DNA of 64,000 bases, taken from positions 208,240 to 272,239 of the forward strand of contig JANPWX010019812.1 in NCBI GenBank assembly GCA_024734555.1, written 5' to 3'. The DNA is from Trochalopteron elliotii (Eukaryota; Chordata; Aves; Passeriformes; Leiothrichidae). A model generated the notes under the pieces. The model was not told the DNA's origin. It saw only the letters and a program-made list of their open reading frames with translations, and searched no databases. The position numbers were made by a program, and so were the translations under genes. Of the stretch, positions 36,778 through 48,876 are shown one piece after another (the stretch's first letter is position 1; every line of letters starts with the position of its first letter).

Positions 36778-36850
36778 CAACAAAACAAACAAACAAACCA
36801 ACCAACCAACCAAACCACCCAAACCCAAAAATCCCCCAAATCCCCAAAAC
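36778..36850 (+). repeat. A/C-rich simple repeat
   Basis: Runs of AAAC units, then CCAA units, then AAACCC-like units. Confidence 0.9.
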
Positions 36851-37744
36851 CCTACTAAACACAGAACCCATTTCTGAAGATGCCATTAGAGAAAATAAGT
36901 AGCTCAAGCACTTTTCTCATTTACTTGTATTACAATGTCTCTACTGCAATTAAATAGCAAGAGAGTATCAAACTCTCAGGATTAGTTACAACAGGAAAAG
37001 GAAGTAAAACTGCAGAATAGATCTGTCTGTGGTGCAGACAGGTCTGCAACTGCCACTGTGACAAAAATAGTATCAGAATCATGGTAAGAGATGAACAAAA
37101 AGATGATTATTAACAAACTGAAGTAATGGGTTTCATTAACTAAACCTGTGTGACTTTTGCTGAGGATCAATTCCATCCATCACCTTTTCAGACCTGCAGT
37201 TGAACAGCTCTATTACTTGAAATATTTCTTCTGGAGGGATGAAATAACAATATAGTCCATGATTTCTTGAACCTTGCCCGTTAATGGTCACTGCTGTTCA
37301 CACCACAGGTGGAAATACACCACTGTTAGTAATATTTATTAAGATAATGGGGTTTCTTAACTTCACAGAGCCCCTTTAGCACTCAGCAAGAGCTGATGCT
37401 GTGACCTGACACGACAGCAAGGTCTCCACCTCTCAGCTTTGGAAGAGCCATTCCCAGTCCCTTAATGAAGTTGAAATGCAGGGGAAATCCCCACTTCTGT
37501 GTCTTTCTTTCTGGACACAGCACAGAGCTTGACCAGCAGTTTATTCCATTCCCCTTTTAGCAGGCTCTGCCAGGAACCCCCAGGGAGCTCCATGCAGACA
37601 CAGCTGCACTGGGGAAGAGAAAGAGCTCTGGGAGTTCCTGCTGGGGGGAATTAGGGAAGAGCAACCAGGGAATCAAGAAATGGCATCAAGGGCCTGCTCT
37701 CCACTAATTCCCCTGGAAAACCAAACCTGGGGGTGAGTTTGGAG

Positions 37745-38075
37745 CCACGTGGGGGTCAGGCTCTGCTCCCAAGGAACAAGTGACAGCACAAGAGGACACG
37801 GCCTCAAGTTGTGCCAGGGGAGGTTTTGATGGATATTAGGGGAAAAAACAAAAAGGTCTTCAGCAAAAGCCCTGGCACAGCTGCCCAGGGCAGTGCTGCA
37901 GTCCCCATCCCTGGGGGGATTTAAAATGGGGACTTAAAATGGGGATGTAAAATGTGGATGTGGCACTTGGGGACATGGTCAGTGGTGGCCTTGGCAGTGC
38001 TGGGGAACAGATGGACTCCATGGTCTCAGAGGCTTTTCCAACCTCACAGATGCTGTGATTCCATGATTCTCAGTG
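37745..38075 (+). mobile_element. CR1 3' fragment, second subfamily
   Basis: It contains GACAGCACAAGAGGACACGG, TGGCACTTGGGGACATGGT, CAGTGGTGGCCTTGGCAG and ends GTGATTCCATGATTCT. An internal local expansion repeats TTAAAATGGGGA-type units at about 37920-37955. Confidence 0.9.
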
Positions 38076-39371
38076 AAGCTGTGGCTGGCCACTGAAAGCA
38101 CCAGTGCTACAAAGGAAAAAGCCAAGGGGAGAAAGTCTCTGTGACTGGGAGAGGCCACTCAGTGCTGGAGGACAGATGATGTTCACTGGGATCCTGAGCC
38201 CAAAGGGACAAATCCATGAGAAAACAAGAGAGGCTTCAGAACCAAACACTCCTTTTCTGCACTGAAGCTGGAGAGAACTCCCCTGCCCTCCTTGTCCAAG
38301 TCCTTTGCAGACAGACAAGAAAGGGATTTTTCTGTAGTAAGTAGAATCTAGAAATCATCTCTCAACTCAACTGACTCCAGCTCCAGGATATTTTTTTCCC
38401 AGGACTTTCTCCCTTCAACACTTACAGCCACCACAAATCACACATGTGAACAGGTACAAGAGGTGTCTTTTATTCTTCCTTTCTTTTAAATATAAATTTG
38501 ATCAAGATTAAGAGAGACCACTAAAGACACTTGAAGAGGCAATTAAAGCTAAATATTCACTAAAATATGTATCTGCAAACTCTTTTTGGCTTGTTTGGGG
38601 TTTTTTTTCCTGTTCTTCACCTTACAGTTCAGCAGCTCTTTGAAGGAGAGAAACTGACTGAGGAGAAGACCTTGCTAAGTTCATCCCAGGGGAGGGTCTT
38701 AAGCCACTGAGAAGTGCAAATTGATTATAAAATTTTGCCAATATGAGTAGAAGGCTGGAAGGACCTCCTTGACTCTCGTGGCAAGAAAAAAGCAGGAGAA
38801 TACTGCAAACAAATTCTCCTTGCAGAAAAATCATTTATCAGAGGAAAACTGGAAAAATGTAAGGTTATTGCACAGAAACTGCATTATCTTGGTTCCTCTG
38901 GTTACTGTTCTGCAGAGTCCTCTGAAAAGGCAGGGAAATGAGAATGGAACTGGGTATTAGATCCCATTAAACCTAAGCACCTGCCTTCCACACTGGAAAA
39001 TGCATTGAGGAAGGACGTGGAAGAAGAACACGTGGCTCCTAAGGGCAAAAATAAATCCAGTGGGGTGTTGGGGAGCAGTTGGGCTCTCTGGCACCACCAA
39101 ATACCTGGGAAATTCCTTAATAAAAGATTTTTAAGCTAGTGGTGAAAGGCAATTCTGTGGCTCTGTAACTGTGTCCTAGAAACAGATCAGGAAGCACAGA
39201 ACGTCACACAGAAGAGGCCCCCTTGAAATCCTTAAAAAAAAAAATAATGAAGAAATAAAATCATTAAGGTTGAGATGCTGGAGGAAGTCATGGCAGACAG
39301 CAAAATCCTGTGCATGAGCCCCTTGTTTCCCTGGGGGAAGCCCAGCTGTGTCCCCTGTGGGTGAGGCTCAC

Positions 39372-39520
39372 CTGGCAGGGCACAAGGAGACGTAGAGCAG
39401 GATGAGCAGCACTGCTCCCACCACGGTTGCCAGCAGGGATCTCATCCAGGAGCTGAGCTGGCAGAAGTTACAGTACTGCACAATGGTGATGAGAATGGCA
39501 CAACACATGAACATGGTATA
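39372..39520 (-). CDS. ADCY9: ADCY9 coding exon, M2 helices 10 and 11 (149 bases)
   Basis: The exon has 49 codons (YTMFMCCAIL to YVSLCPA) plus two bases, with acceptor gttgcag and donor gtgagc. It contains two hydrophobic segments (MFMCCAILITIVQYC and LLATVVGAVLLILLYVSL) separated by the conserved NFCQLSSWMRS. It aligns with helices 10 and 11 of ADCY9. The upstream polypyrimidine tract on the coding strand is a (TC)n microsatellite, which is unusual and could make this acceptor length-polymorphic. Confidence 0.97.
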
Positions 39521-39527
39521 CTGCAAC

Positions 39528-39542
39528 AGAGAGAGAGAGAGG
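39528..39542 (+). repeat. (GA)n tract forming a polypyrimidine tract
   Basis: Read on the minus strand this is (TC)n and lies 8 bases upstream of the acceptor dinucleotide position for the exon at 39372-39520. Confidence 0.9.
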
Positions 39543-40701
39543 GGGTTAACAGCTGCCCAGGGCCCTGGGCACATCCACACTGCCAGGGGAAGGGGAGAAG
39601 GGGATAATTCCGCCTGGATGATGGGCACAGGGAGTGATCCCATGTGAAGATGGACATCTTCCCTTCCAGGAGCAAGAAAACCTTTAGCACTGGTGGTGTG
39701 TCACCATTTTCCCTGGATGGAGTTTTTTATCATACACCCATTACATCTGTGATGTCAGAGCCTGCAGCTTACCTTGGCCCAAAGCTCAGTGCCTCTTCTC
39801 GTTTGAAAAAAGGGAAAAAAAGAAGGTGAAAATTCATGGCAACCCCCTCTCCACTGCTGGGGTTAGATCTTGCCTGCTTTAAGCTGAATATCAAAATTCC
39901 ATTGCACTGGAAATGCAAAGTGCAATTTCACCCACCTGCCTGCTTTTAAAAACACTTCTCAGAGAACATTCTCACAGTGCCCTGTAACAGCTGGATCCAG
40001 GGGAGGAAAGATCTGCCTCAGTGACAAAAGGCTCCTTCAGTCACTGGCAACTCACACTTGGTAACACAACCACTTGGGGCAATTTGAAAGGACAAGGTCA
40101 CATTTTGTGTTCCAAATGCCTCATCTCAAAACCCCTCTACCTCTCCACAACTTTACTGGATAAAGGAAAGGAAGTGCAGGACAGATACACTGCCCAGAGC
40201 ACCTTCATTTCCCCAGGTACAACCTTACAGTGCTCAAAACCCTCAAGTGTGCCAATGGTGTGCCAATTTTGGTTTCCCAAGAATATTCATGACCATCCAA
40301 ACTAAACCAGAGACTCCACACTTGGATTAAGGAGTTCTGGTCCAGCTTTATGCTGTGTTTTACAGCATGAAATGATCATTCTCTCCCCTTCTCTCTCCCT
40401 TTAGGTGTCCTGTGCAGCTGAAGCACAGACTCTGCAGCCTGGCAGTCCTGTGGCATAACAAACAAGCATGTGATTGAGAGCAGACACAGTGTATGGGAAA
40501 AATCCTTACATAATTCACCATTTTTAAACCACAAACAACAATTGTTGGTTTTCCAAATGACTTTAAAACAGACAAAAGGAATTTCAGAAGCGCTCATTAA
40601 AACCCCCATAATTTAAACTTACTTTTTTCCCCCATTTCAGGTCTCCTAAAGTGTCAGAGCAGTGGTTCTCACTCCAAGTGATGTCCCAGCATGAAGGCAG
40701 C

Positions 40702-40900
40702 CTATAGAGGGTCAGGATGTGCTGGATTTTACTATGGATGCATGGCTTTGGAAAGTTTTTTTTTTTTTTTCATGGCTGTTTTTGTTTGTTTTCATTTTAA
40801 TTATTTTATATCCAGGGAGGGTATAAAATGCTATGAATAAAAAAAAAACTTTGCAAAACCATGTCATAGTAAAGGAGGACACTTACCTGACCCTCTATAG
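40702..40900. repeat. Long imperfect inverted repeat (hairpin or MITE-like)
   Basis: The arms start with the identical 15-mer CTATAGAGGGTCAGG. One is on the plus strand at 40702; the other is read backwards from 40900. Similarity continues for about 70-80 bases through TTTACTATG, CATGG, TTTTG/CTTTG, CAAAG/GAAAG plus a T-run, and TTCATAGC/TTCATGGC. About 48 bases separate the arms. The layout resembles a small non-autonomous DNA transposon, but I do not recognise the terminal sequence. Confidence 0.7.
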
Positions 40901-41005
40901 ATTGATTCCATTTCCTAGAGCTCCACAAGTGTGGAAACACTGAGCACAAGCTGAGCTGGGACATCTCCTGGAGAGTGAGTCAACAGCCCCACAACTCTGG
41001 AGCAC
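40887..41005 (-). other. Candidate cassette (premature-stop) exon in ADCY9 intron
   Basis: On the minus strand a strong pyrimidine tract and acceptor (tttcctcttgcag) is followed 119 bases later by a consensus donor (TCAG, then gtaagtg). The flanking exons join in phase 0. Inclusion would therefore add 36 residues after NIH and then reach an in-frame TAG 8 bases before the donor, with three further exon junctions downstream. The family alignment needs no residues here, so any use would be as an alternative exon that lowers functional transcript. The donor lies inside the right arm of the inverted repeat at 40702-40900. This is an inference from splice signals only. Confidence 0.3.
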
Positions 41006-41775
41006 CTGCAAGAGGAAAGAAAGCAAAGCTCATTCTCAGTCTGGTGATGAAAATCACCATTTTCCTGCTGCTGCCTGAAGGGTTTTGACTCAACATGACC
41101 TGCTGTACTGAGAACACACTCATAAAGTGGTTCCTCTGATATTATCTGAGACATTTGGAGAGATGATCAAGGATGGTGATGAATGGGATGGTATCAAAAT
41201 CAATTTGACAGATTTGAGAGATTTGAAGGTTTTCAGCTCCCTTCCCTTGAGGAAAGCATTCCTATGGTTAGTTTACTGATAATCATGCAAGGGAAAGACC
41301 ATCATTAGACTGAATGAACAAACAAATCAATATACAGCTTAAAAATCCTTAACTAATGTTCCAAAAGGTAGAAGCTGCAGAATGATCTTAAGCATGGGAG
41401 GGAACAGAATGTCAACCACACCCTCCTGTGCCTGTGGTAACCATGGGATGTGTGTTTAAATCAGCAAGGACCAAAAAATATGTGGTCACACATTCCCATG
41501 GAACAAACAATCCCCAGTACCCAGGAATAAGCTGTGATAGGAAGAGTGAAGAGGATCTGGTCATTACCTACACCCAGGGCCCTGAAATAGCAAGAGCTTT
41601 GTGAAACAGAATTCCCTGAAGAACCTGGAAAGGAAGAATTGCACATTGTGCTGCCTCAGAGAAACCTGCAGAGAAACCATCTTTTATCTCCAGCTTGAGG
41701 CCATTTTATTCACAGTTTTTAAGCCCTGATTTTATGCTATAGTTGGCCTTTAAATTAAACTGTTCTTCCCCCTCC

Positions 41776-41848
41776 TCACTGCTGCCCATGGCAGGGGGCT
41801 GGAACAAGAGGTGCCTTCCAACCCTAACCATTCTGTGGTTTTATGAAT
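41776..41848 (+). mobile_element. Short CR1 3' terminus
   Basis: CTGCCCATGGCAGGGGGCTG followed by CCTTCCAACCCTAACCATTC and CTGTGGTTTTATG. Confidence 0.8.
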
Positions 41849-42454
41849 GTTTAACCCCTTGTTCTCCCCTTCTGAGTGCTTTTAATAACAGAGACATCAA
41901 ATTCCCTATGGATCTCTGTGTCTGGGTTAAATATGCCAATTTCTTTCCATTCCTTTTCAGAAGGAATTGCACTCCTTTAACCATTGCCACAGCCCCTGCA
42001 ATGGCCATTTCTAGGTACCAGGTGCTCTCTCCTTTGAGTTCCTTCATCTCACTCTGCAAAGCCAAAACACCCCCCACTAATCCTGTTTTCACTGTTGAGG
42101 TTCACTGATACAGCTTCTCTGACTCCAAACTCCAAATCCAGCCCAGGATGATAATCCTGAGATAAACCACTTGCATTATCTCAAAAAAATTCTTACAGAA
42201 GTGCTTGGCCTAAGAGGAAAAAAGTATGCAAGCAGCAGGAATTTCTAGGTATCCTCTCCTCTTTTGTCTGAGAGTTTTCACCATGGGTGTGTTTACATAA
42301 CAGACTAGGAATTCCATCATCCACAAAGCCCCATCCCTCCAAGGGATCTGTATCAAACACATGTAAAGCAGGAGGGAGGTGGAGGAAGGCAGGCAAGCAA
42401 CAAGCTTTGTTAACTCCAAACCGTCACATTATGGAAGGGAATTCAACAACTTAC

Positions 42455-42614
42455 ATGTATATTTGTTTCAAAATCAGAGGTGAAGTGTGAAAAAACTGCA
42501 AGAGCTGGGAGAGAAACCAGGATTGCACCGAAGAAGTGTCGAGGCAGCCAGCCAGATATCACCTCCAGGAGACGCTTGGTGCAAGTCATCACCTCCTCCA
42601 GGAAGAATGCCATC
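42455..42614 (-). CDS. ADCY9: ADCY9 coding exon, M2 helix 9 (160 bases)
   Basis: One base completes the Arg codon, then 53 codons run from MAFFLEEVMTCTKRLLE to FETNIH and end in phase 0 at gtaagt. The acceptor is gttccag. It carries the end of the cytoplasmic segment (WLPRHFFG) and one hydrophobic helix (ILVSLPALAVFSHF). The match to the corresponding ADCY9 exon is clear. The next exon F continues at YTMF, which aligns without a gap to the family, so no exon is required between them. This matters for the candidate cassette exon at 40887-41005. Confidence 0.97.
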
Positions 42615-42999
42615 CTGGAACACAGGAAAGCAGGGAGCCAGGCATTAATGGCAGCACATCTCCTTGTACTTCTCATTTACCTGTAATAATACAGCTTCAA
42701 ATCCATCACTTAGGCTCTGTGAGCAACCAAGGTGCCACAGCACCTGCTGCTGATTGCAGGGAACAATCCAGCCTGGCTGCCAGATGACCCAGTGTTTGCT
42801 CCGGTGAGGAGGGGCAGCAAGGGGAGGGAGAGCCTCGGCATGGTGGTTTTGAGAAGCAAACTGAAAGCCAAAGTTCACTTCCTTGGAGAGTTAAGAAAAG
42901 GGAAGACTCCCTCTCCATTCATAAATAAAGCAGGCAGGGAGAGGGGAAACTTTTGCAAGTTAAAAGTTAGTGAAAATAACACCAGGAACGTTTGAGGAG

Positions 43000-43270
43000 C
43001 AGGGCAGCTCCAGCACCCATCACGCTGCAACCCAAACCAGTTCTCCCAGTTGCAAGCAGGCAGTCAGCAGGCAGGCTGTGTTCCCTGTCATTAGGGAAGG
43101 GGAAGGGGAGCGTGGGCTGTGAGCTGGCAGGAGCTGAGCTGGAGGAGCTGAGCTGGAGGAGCCCCGGGAGGCCAGCTGGCACCCACCCGCCCAGCTGGAT
43201 CCCACCAGCCGCGGCGAGGAGCGGCTCTCGCCTCGAGCTGCCGACACAAGCACGGCCCCAACCTGTGAAG
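43000..43270. other. Small CpG-containing GC-rich block in ADCY9 intron
   Basis: Several CG dinucleotides (for example CAGCCGCGGCGAGGAGCGGC near 43206) lie next to a 15-base tandem duplication of GAGCTGAGCTGGAG type at 43131-43162. It could be an internal promoter or enhancer, but no transcript evidence is available here. Confidence 0.35.
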
Positions 43271-46200
43271 AGCTGCAGGAGCCAAGTGGGAGAGCTCTGG
43301 AGAGCAGCTTACCAGAGATGCTTCTCAAATGAGAGCAGCTCTAATTGCTAAAATGAATAAGGGAAGGTAAAAGGATGCTCAATGCTCAAGGGCATTGCAT
43401 GGAAAACTAGTATTTATCCACAGAAATAAATCCTTGTGATAACTTCCTTCTCAAAGCTCAACATTAGTCACTTGAGAAAAATTGCAACTGCTGTTCAAGT
43501 GCCTAATTATTTTTAAGAAGGCTTTAAAAGGTGGTGTAGCACGGTTAGCTGCATCCAGAGCCATTAATGGCATGCGTGGAGTTATCAGACTCAGGCTGGG
43601 CAGGTAATTCTGGACTACAGAGCCCAAACAATACAGAATCACACCGTTTTTTTGGACAGAGATGCTCACAGTCAAAAAAAAACCAACCCAAAACCACACA
43701 CTAAATGTGAAATTCCCAGCCTCCAAAATCACATGAATTACCCCGTATCACCTATACCTCTAAAAAGAGAAAAGATATCCACTCATTTTTAACCCTGTTG
43801 TCTGATATATAAGGTTTTATATTAGATAAAAGCCTGACACAAACCAAGCTGAATTTAAACTTCTTTATGCCAGTTTGACACTCATTCCACACCTTTAAAT
43901 ATAAATTGTTTGTGAATGAGATTTTAATTCTCTGGTCTGGAATTCTATGACTCGCAACCACAGGTATTTTGTGAAGCATAAAGAACTCTTCGTTAATTGC
44001 ATGTGTTAAAATTTGTAAATTATACATGGAAAAAGAGGAATTTGGGAGGATGAAATACACTGTAATTCATCGGGAGCCCACGAGAGGGTGCTGACAGATT
44101 TACCAGTTCCCAGTTCAATGAACTTCCATTCACACCAAAAATTCTAACTGTATTCCATCAGAAAACAGAATTTCCAGCAAAGCACTGAAATTTAAAAACT
44201 GGATATACAAGATTAAAAAAAAAGCTCTCTAGAGTAAGAACTGGGCTTTCTGAAGGCTTGCAGACTGTCAGAACTGTCCCTGTGCTCAGTGACATCCCCG
44301 TTGTCCAGCACTGAGTACGCCTGAAACCACCACCCAACTTCCCACCTCTGAAAATAAAGCCCCATTCTCCAACAGCCATAGACTGGGGTTGGCACCTCCA
44401 CGGCTGAGCTGAGAGCATGAAGGGGAAGGGATGCCAGGCCCAGGCTCCCTGGGCACGCCGGTCCCTGCGAAGGCAGCCTGGTGCCACCTGTGCCCACGCC
44501 CTGGCGGCTCCGCGTGCCTCCCCTCCTGGCTGGCACAGACCCCGGCTCTGTGGCACACGCCCAGTGCAGCTCATGTCTCTCACCCCAACCCACACACCAG
44601 GGACTCCACGGTTTGCATTTTCCTTTCTGCCAAATCTCCATGCCAGGACAAATTCCTGCGGGAACTATAGCAACAAATCCACGGGCGAACCCGACGGGTT
44701 AATCCCACCACGAGGACACTGCTTTATTTAGGCAGCTGTGTGTCTCCAAAAGGCAGGTGCAAATTCCAGGGCAATGCCACGTTTCTCCTGATAATCTTTA
44801 CCTTCTTGCATTGATTTTTTCAGGATGGGATTTATCGTGGGGTTCTGTGCTCTGGAATTAAATGATGGAATTCTCCTCAACAGTGAATCCAGCCCGACGC
44901 TCCCAGCACAGGAAGTCAGGGGTGCATTAAATCCAGACAACAGTGAGAGCTGCAGACAGATTTAATGGCTACAGGGCAGTATCAGTAAATAATGCAGTGT
45001 CAGTGGGCAGCTCAACAGGGCTTAAATGCTAAAGCATCTGAGCTGTTTACACAAGCTGGAGTTCAAATTAGTAACTTTGACATAAATGATTAATGACTAA
45101 TGTAGACTGTTACCATCATTTCTGTATTTACTGGCAGTTTAAAATCAATTCCCAGAGTTCAAATCAAAAGCTTTTGGCATAGCAGCAATTTGGTGGGATA
45201 TTAAATACCAGATGTTAGAAATAAATAAAGGCAAACAGACTACATTGTTTTCCCCAGCATCAATACTCTGTATCAGTCGTGTTAACAGATCTGGTTCATT
45301 AAGCTCGAGGGGGAGAAAGCAATTTCTGCTCCTGGTCATGAGGAATTTAGGAAGATCCAATGTTGGCCACAGGTCTTGGCTGAGGACAGACAGGGGGTGA
45401 CACCTCAGCAAGGCTGGGAAAGCAAAGCACCAGGAAAAGGGCAGTTCTTTGGTCAGATAACAGCACAATTTCCCTTTTACTGTTGGACTGCACTTGCTTT
45501 CTTTATCTAGATGATTCTTTTTTGCTGTCTAGAAAGGTCCTTTTAAATTCATGAATCAACTGAAAGTGCTCCCACCTCTCACTCTCCTGAACAGGGCTAA
45601 ACACCCACTCTTCTGCCCTCAACCCTTCACCCACAAACCTTCCCTGAAGCACGCTACCAAAAGCAACACATTTTTTCTAAATAAACTTATTTATAAGCAG
45701 TTTTACTCGGGGACAAGATGTCAAAAATATCTAGTGGACAAAACTTCTATATTTACACTAAATATTGGGCAGCTGTTGGGCAGAATCTCTAACCCCTGTT
45801 CCTGCAGGGCCACTTCTCAGACTCCCAAGTAGAATCTCACACATCATTGTACATTCAATGACAATGATTTTTTAAAAAAATATCAGAACTTTAGGATCTG
45901 GAACTTTAGGATCTCTTACACTTCAGCTGAGCTTGTCAAAGCTCATTTCAAGTGGGCAGAAGGACATTCTTCAGAGAACATTTCTAGAGGAGATGACATC
46001 TTCCACGTGCTCACAAATGAAGCACCAATTTTTGCGTGCAGCTTTATACAATTAATTTTTGAGTGGCTCTTGTGCTAACAGTGGGATCCTCATCTATAGG
46101 TACTCCAATAATTTATTATCAGACACTTCAGGGGAATCAAAACATCCCTCTCCCTCACAAGCTTTGCTCCATGAGGACTTTTGCTGTTGCAGAATTCAAG

Positions 46201-48410
46201 TTTTGAGCTGTTTCTCACTGCCTAGGCTGTGACAGTGCTGTGCTCTCCTCTTCCCTCCCACAGCTGGACTGAGGGCTGAGCCACGAGAGCCAAGGGAGCC
46301 CTTGCTAGGCTGAGTCCTGGATTTAATTACAATTTAGCTGATTTAAAGGCAGGGTGTTCAGCATCATGATAATGAAAATACAATGTGAAACTTAGGCAAG
46401 AATTTTCTGGTCTTAAAATAATCCCTTTTCCTGAAATTCTGGGATAGTGCCCAGCATTGTAGTCCAGTCTCCTCCCCAAAGATATCTTGGTGGTATTCTG
46501 TGATTGTCATTTGGGATGACATTTCTGCACAGGAAGTTCTGCACTGTTTCTGTGCATAATGAGTAGTCAGAGGGAGCAGTCCTCACTTGGAAGAGGATTT
46601 GAAGAGGAAAAAGATGATTTTCACCTCCCTGCCCAAAGGAACTGTACAGAGTGTGTGCCTCAGGTTATGGACACTGGGGTAGCCCTGAGGTGTATTTTAG
46701 GTATTTGCTATAAAGCAAAAACGTAAAATAAATTCAAAACATCCCTGTTGGTTTGAAGGAGAGGACAGGGAAAGGCAGTGGTTACTTATCCCATCCAGCC
46801 ATTCCTGGTTCCCAAGGTAACCAGGACAATTTGAGGGGTCTTGGGATCACTGGTCAGGTTGACAGCACAGAGCTACAGTGAAGCCAAACCCCTGCACAGC
46901 CACTCACCAACAAAACCACTTTGCCAACTCTTGACTATATAGACTGAAAACAACAATTTTTCTTCTCCTTAAGGAACCCATAAACCACCAATTATAGAGC
47001 AGAACTACAATAAAACCTTATGTATCTACCTATGAATATTTCTAAGATTATAGCAATAATTTTCATAAATGGACAAAACAAGGCAAAAGCAATGTCCTGT
47101 GGGGAAAACAAGTGGGGAAAAGAATGAATTGAAAAATACTAAAACAAAGGAAGAATTCACTTGTAAAGCAAGTGAACACAAATTTTCTCCAAATACACCT
47201 GGCCAGCAGAAAGCAGCACTTCTGGAAAGTGGTGGTTGAGCTGTTCCCAGCTGAACAAATTCATGGCCACCAGACCCAGACCACCTGGGCACATTAATCT
47301 GCCTGAAAAACTTCTGACCCACCCAAACCAGAATGCAGACACTTCTGCAAAGGGAAAAATGTATTTCTGATGCAAGAGAGAGGAACAATTAACAGTTTAG
47401 AATGACAACTCTACCAGTTCAACCATCTCCCAGTACAGCTTTTAACTCTCTGAATTTCTAGATTTTCTAAAAACTATTCAAATTGCAAGAACCAAACACC
47501 CCTGCTAAGAAATGCTATCTTTAAAAGCATTTCATAGATGGCTTCTCTCTACTCCACATGCCAGCTTTGATGGAAATCCACTTGCACACATTTATATGCC
47601 CAGTGAGGTACAGACTTCCTTCAGTGACTAAAGCATTAATTCAGTATTTTTTACTTCAACCCCGCAAAGTCAAAATAAGAGTGCAAACTGCAGTCTCTTG
47701 TTTCTTTTGAAACAGCAGCAGAAATTGCTTCCAGCTCATAATTACAAAAGCATTTTGACTGACACATTCCTGACAGATCTGCAGAACTCCAGGAGAGGAC
47801 ACTCATTTGCACACACCACCCTTATCCTGCTGTGGTGTCAGGGAAGTGCAGGAACATCGAGATGAGGAGGGCAGAGTGAACTCACACGTTGAGACAAACA
47901 AACAGCTCATTAACAGATCAATCAGCTGGGCTAATGACAGGTTACACGGGGTATCTGTGCAGATCACACAGCACACCCACCAGAGCATGAGCTGCACTGA
48001 ACAAAGTGCTCTTTGCTCCCCCTGAGCGTGTGAGTAACCCTGGGGATGAAGGAGTCACCACAGCTGGCTCCTGGAAGCCACAACACCCCAGCACTGGGGG
48101 TGACTGGGGGCCAATGGGGAATGAGGAGCTGCTGTTAAAAACCAGGCACCTGCAGCCAAGTCTGCTGAGGGCACAGCAGAGGCTGAGGGGCAGGACAAGG
48201 GTTCAGGTGTGGGGTTGGCACCTCTGAGCACTGCCCTGACAAGTGCCACCCCTTCTGCAGAGACAAAACAGTGCCCCTTCCCTTCTGGGGAAACACTGGA
48301 CTCCTGTTATATGTCAGACACAGAAAACATGAACTATCTCAATGTTAACCCATGAAATTTAAAAAAAAAAATAATTCTGGACAGACACAATGTGCCTTTA
48401 GCAATTTCTC

Positions 48411-48431
48411 TTCTTTCTTTCTTTCTTTCTC
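48411..48431 (+). repeat. (TTTC)n microsatellite
   Basis: Five consecutive tetranucleotide units in an ADCY9 intron. Confidence 0.9.
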
Positions 48432-48876
48432 TGAGGGCAGCACTGCTCTTTGCAGCTCTGATACATGATGTCAGCTTTAACCCCAGAACTCTGTACTTTT
48501 ATCTTGAAATTTAAAGGAGCGGATTTTTGGGTGGGTTTGTTTGCAGGACAGATAAAAGTTTTCTGTTTGAATTTTGACAGTCCTGTGAGGAGAGAAGACA
48601 CACAGTGGCACGTGGCATCCCAAGAACAGTAAGAGAGGCAGGGATGGGGTGCAGATTCTATTTCCCTAAGTGATGTCTATTAATTCTGCTGCAATTCCTG
48701 TAGGCAGAGCTCTCCTTGCACAAGATGTGCCGTGAGCCTTGGCTGCACTGACTCTGATCCTCAAGCCTTACAGCCCAGCCAAGCTTGCTCCTGGGATGCT
48801 GTCAAACAAAATATCCCCCAGCCAGGCACCACTGCAGCTCTCCTGCTACCTGCAGGCTTTGTCACACTCTCCTCAC

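Larger units (their letters stand above)
36365..39371 (-). other. ADCY9 intron of 3.0 kb
   Basis: This intron lies between the exon for helices 10-11 and the microexon. It contains an AAAC/CCAA-type simple repeat (36778-36850) and a CR1 copy (37745-38075). Confidence 0.9.
39521..42454 (-). other. ADCY9 intron of 2.9 kb
   Basis: This GT-AG intron contains the inverted repeat at 40702-40900, the candidate cassette exon at 40887-41005 and a CR1 3' fragment at 41776-41848. Confidence 0.9.
42615..48876 (-). other. ADCY9 intron of 6.3 kb
   Basis: This GT-AG intron contains a small GC-rich block with CpGs (about 43000-43270), a second one near 44420-44560, a TTTC microsatellite (48411-48431) and a short tandem duplication near 45885-45915. 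No exon is recognised. Confidence 0.9.

Noticed and set aside
45145..45468. 107-codon minus-strand frame inside an ADCY9 intron
   Set aside because: It has no matching splice sites or recognised family, and the ADCY9 alignment leaves no gap for it.
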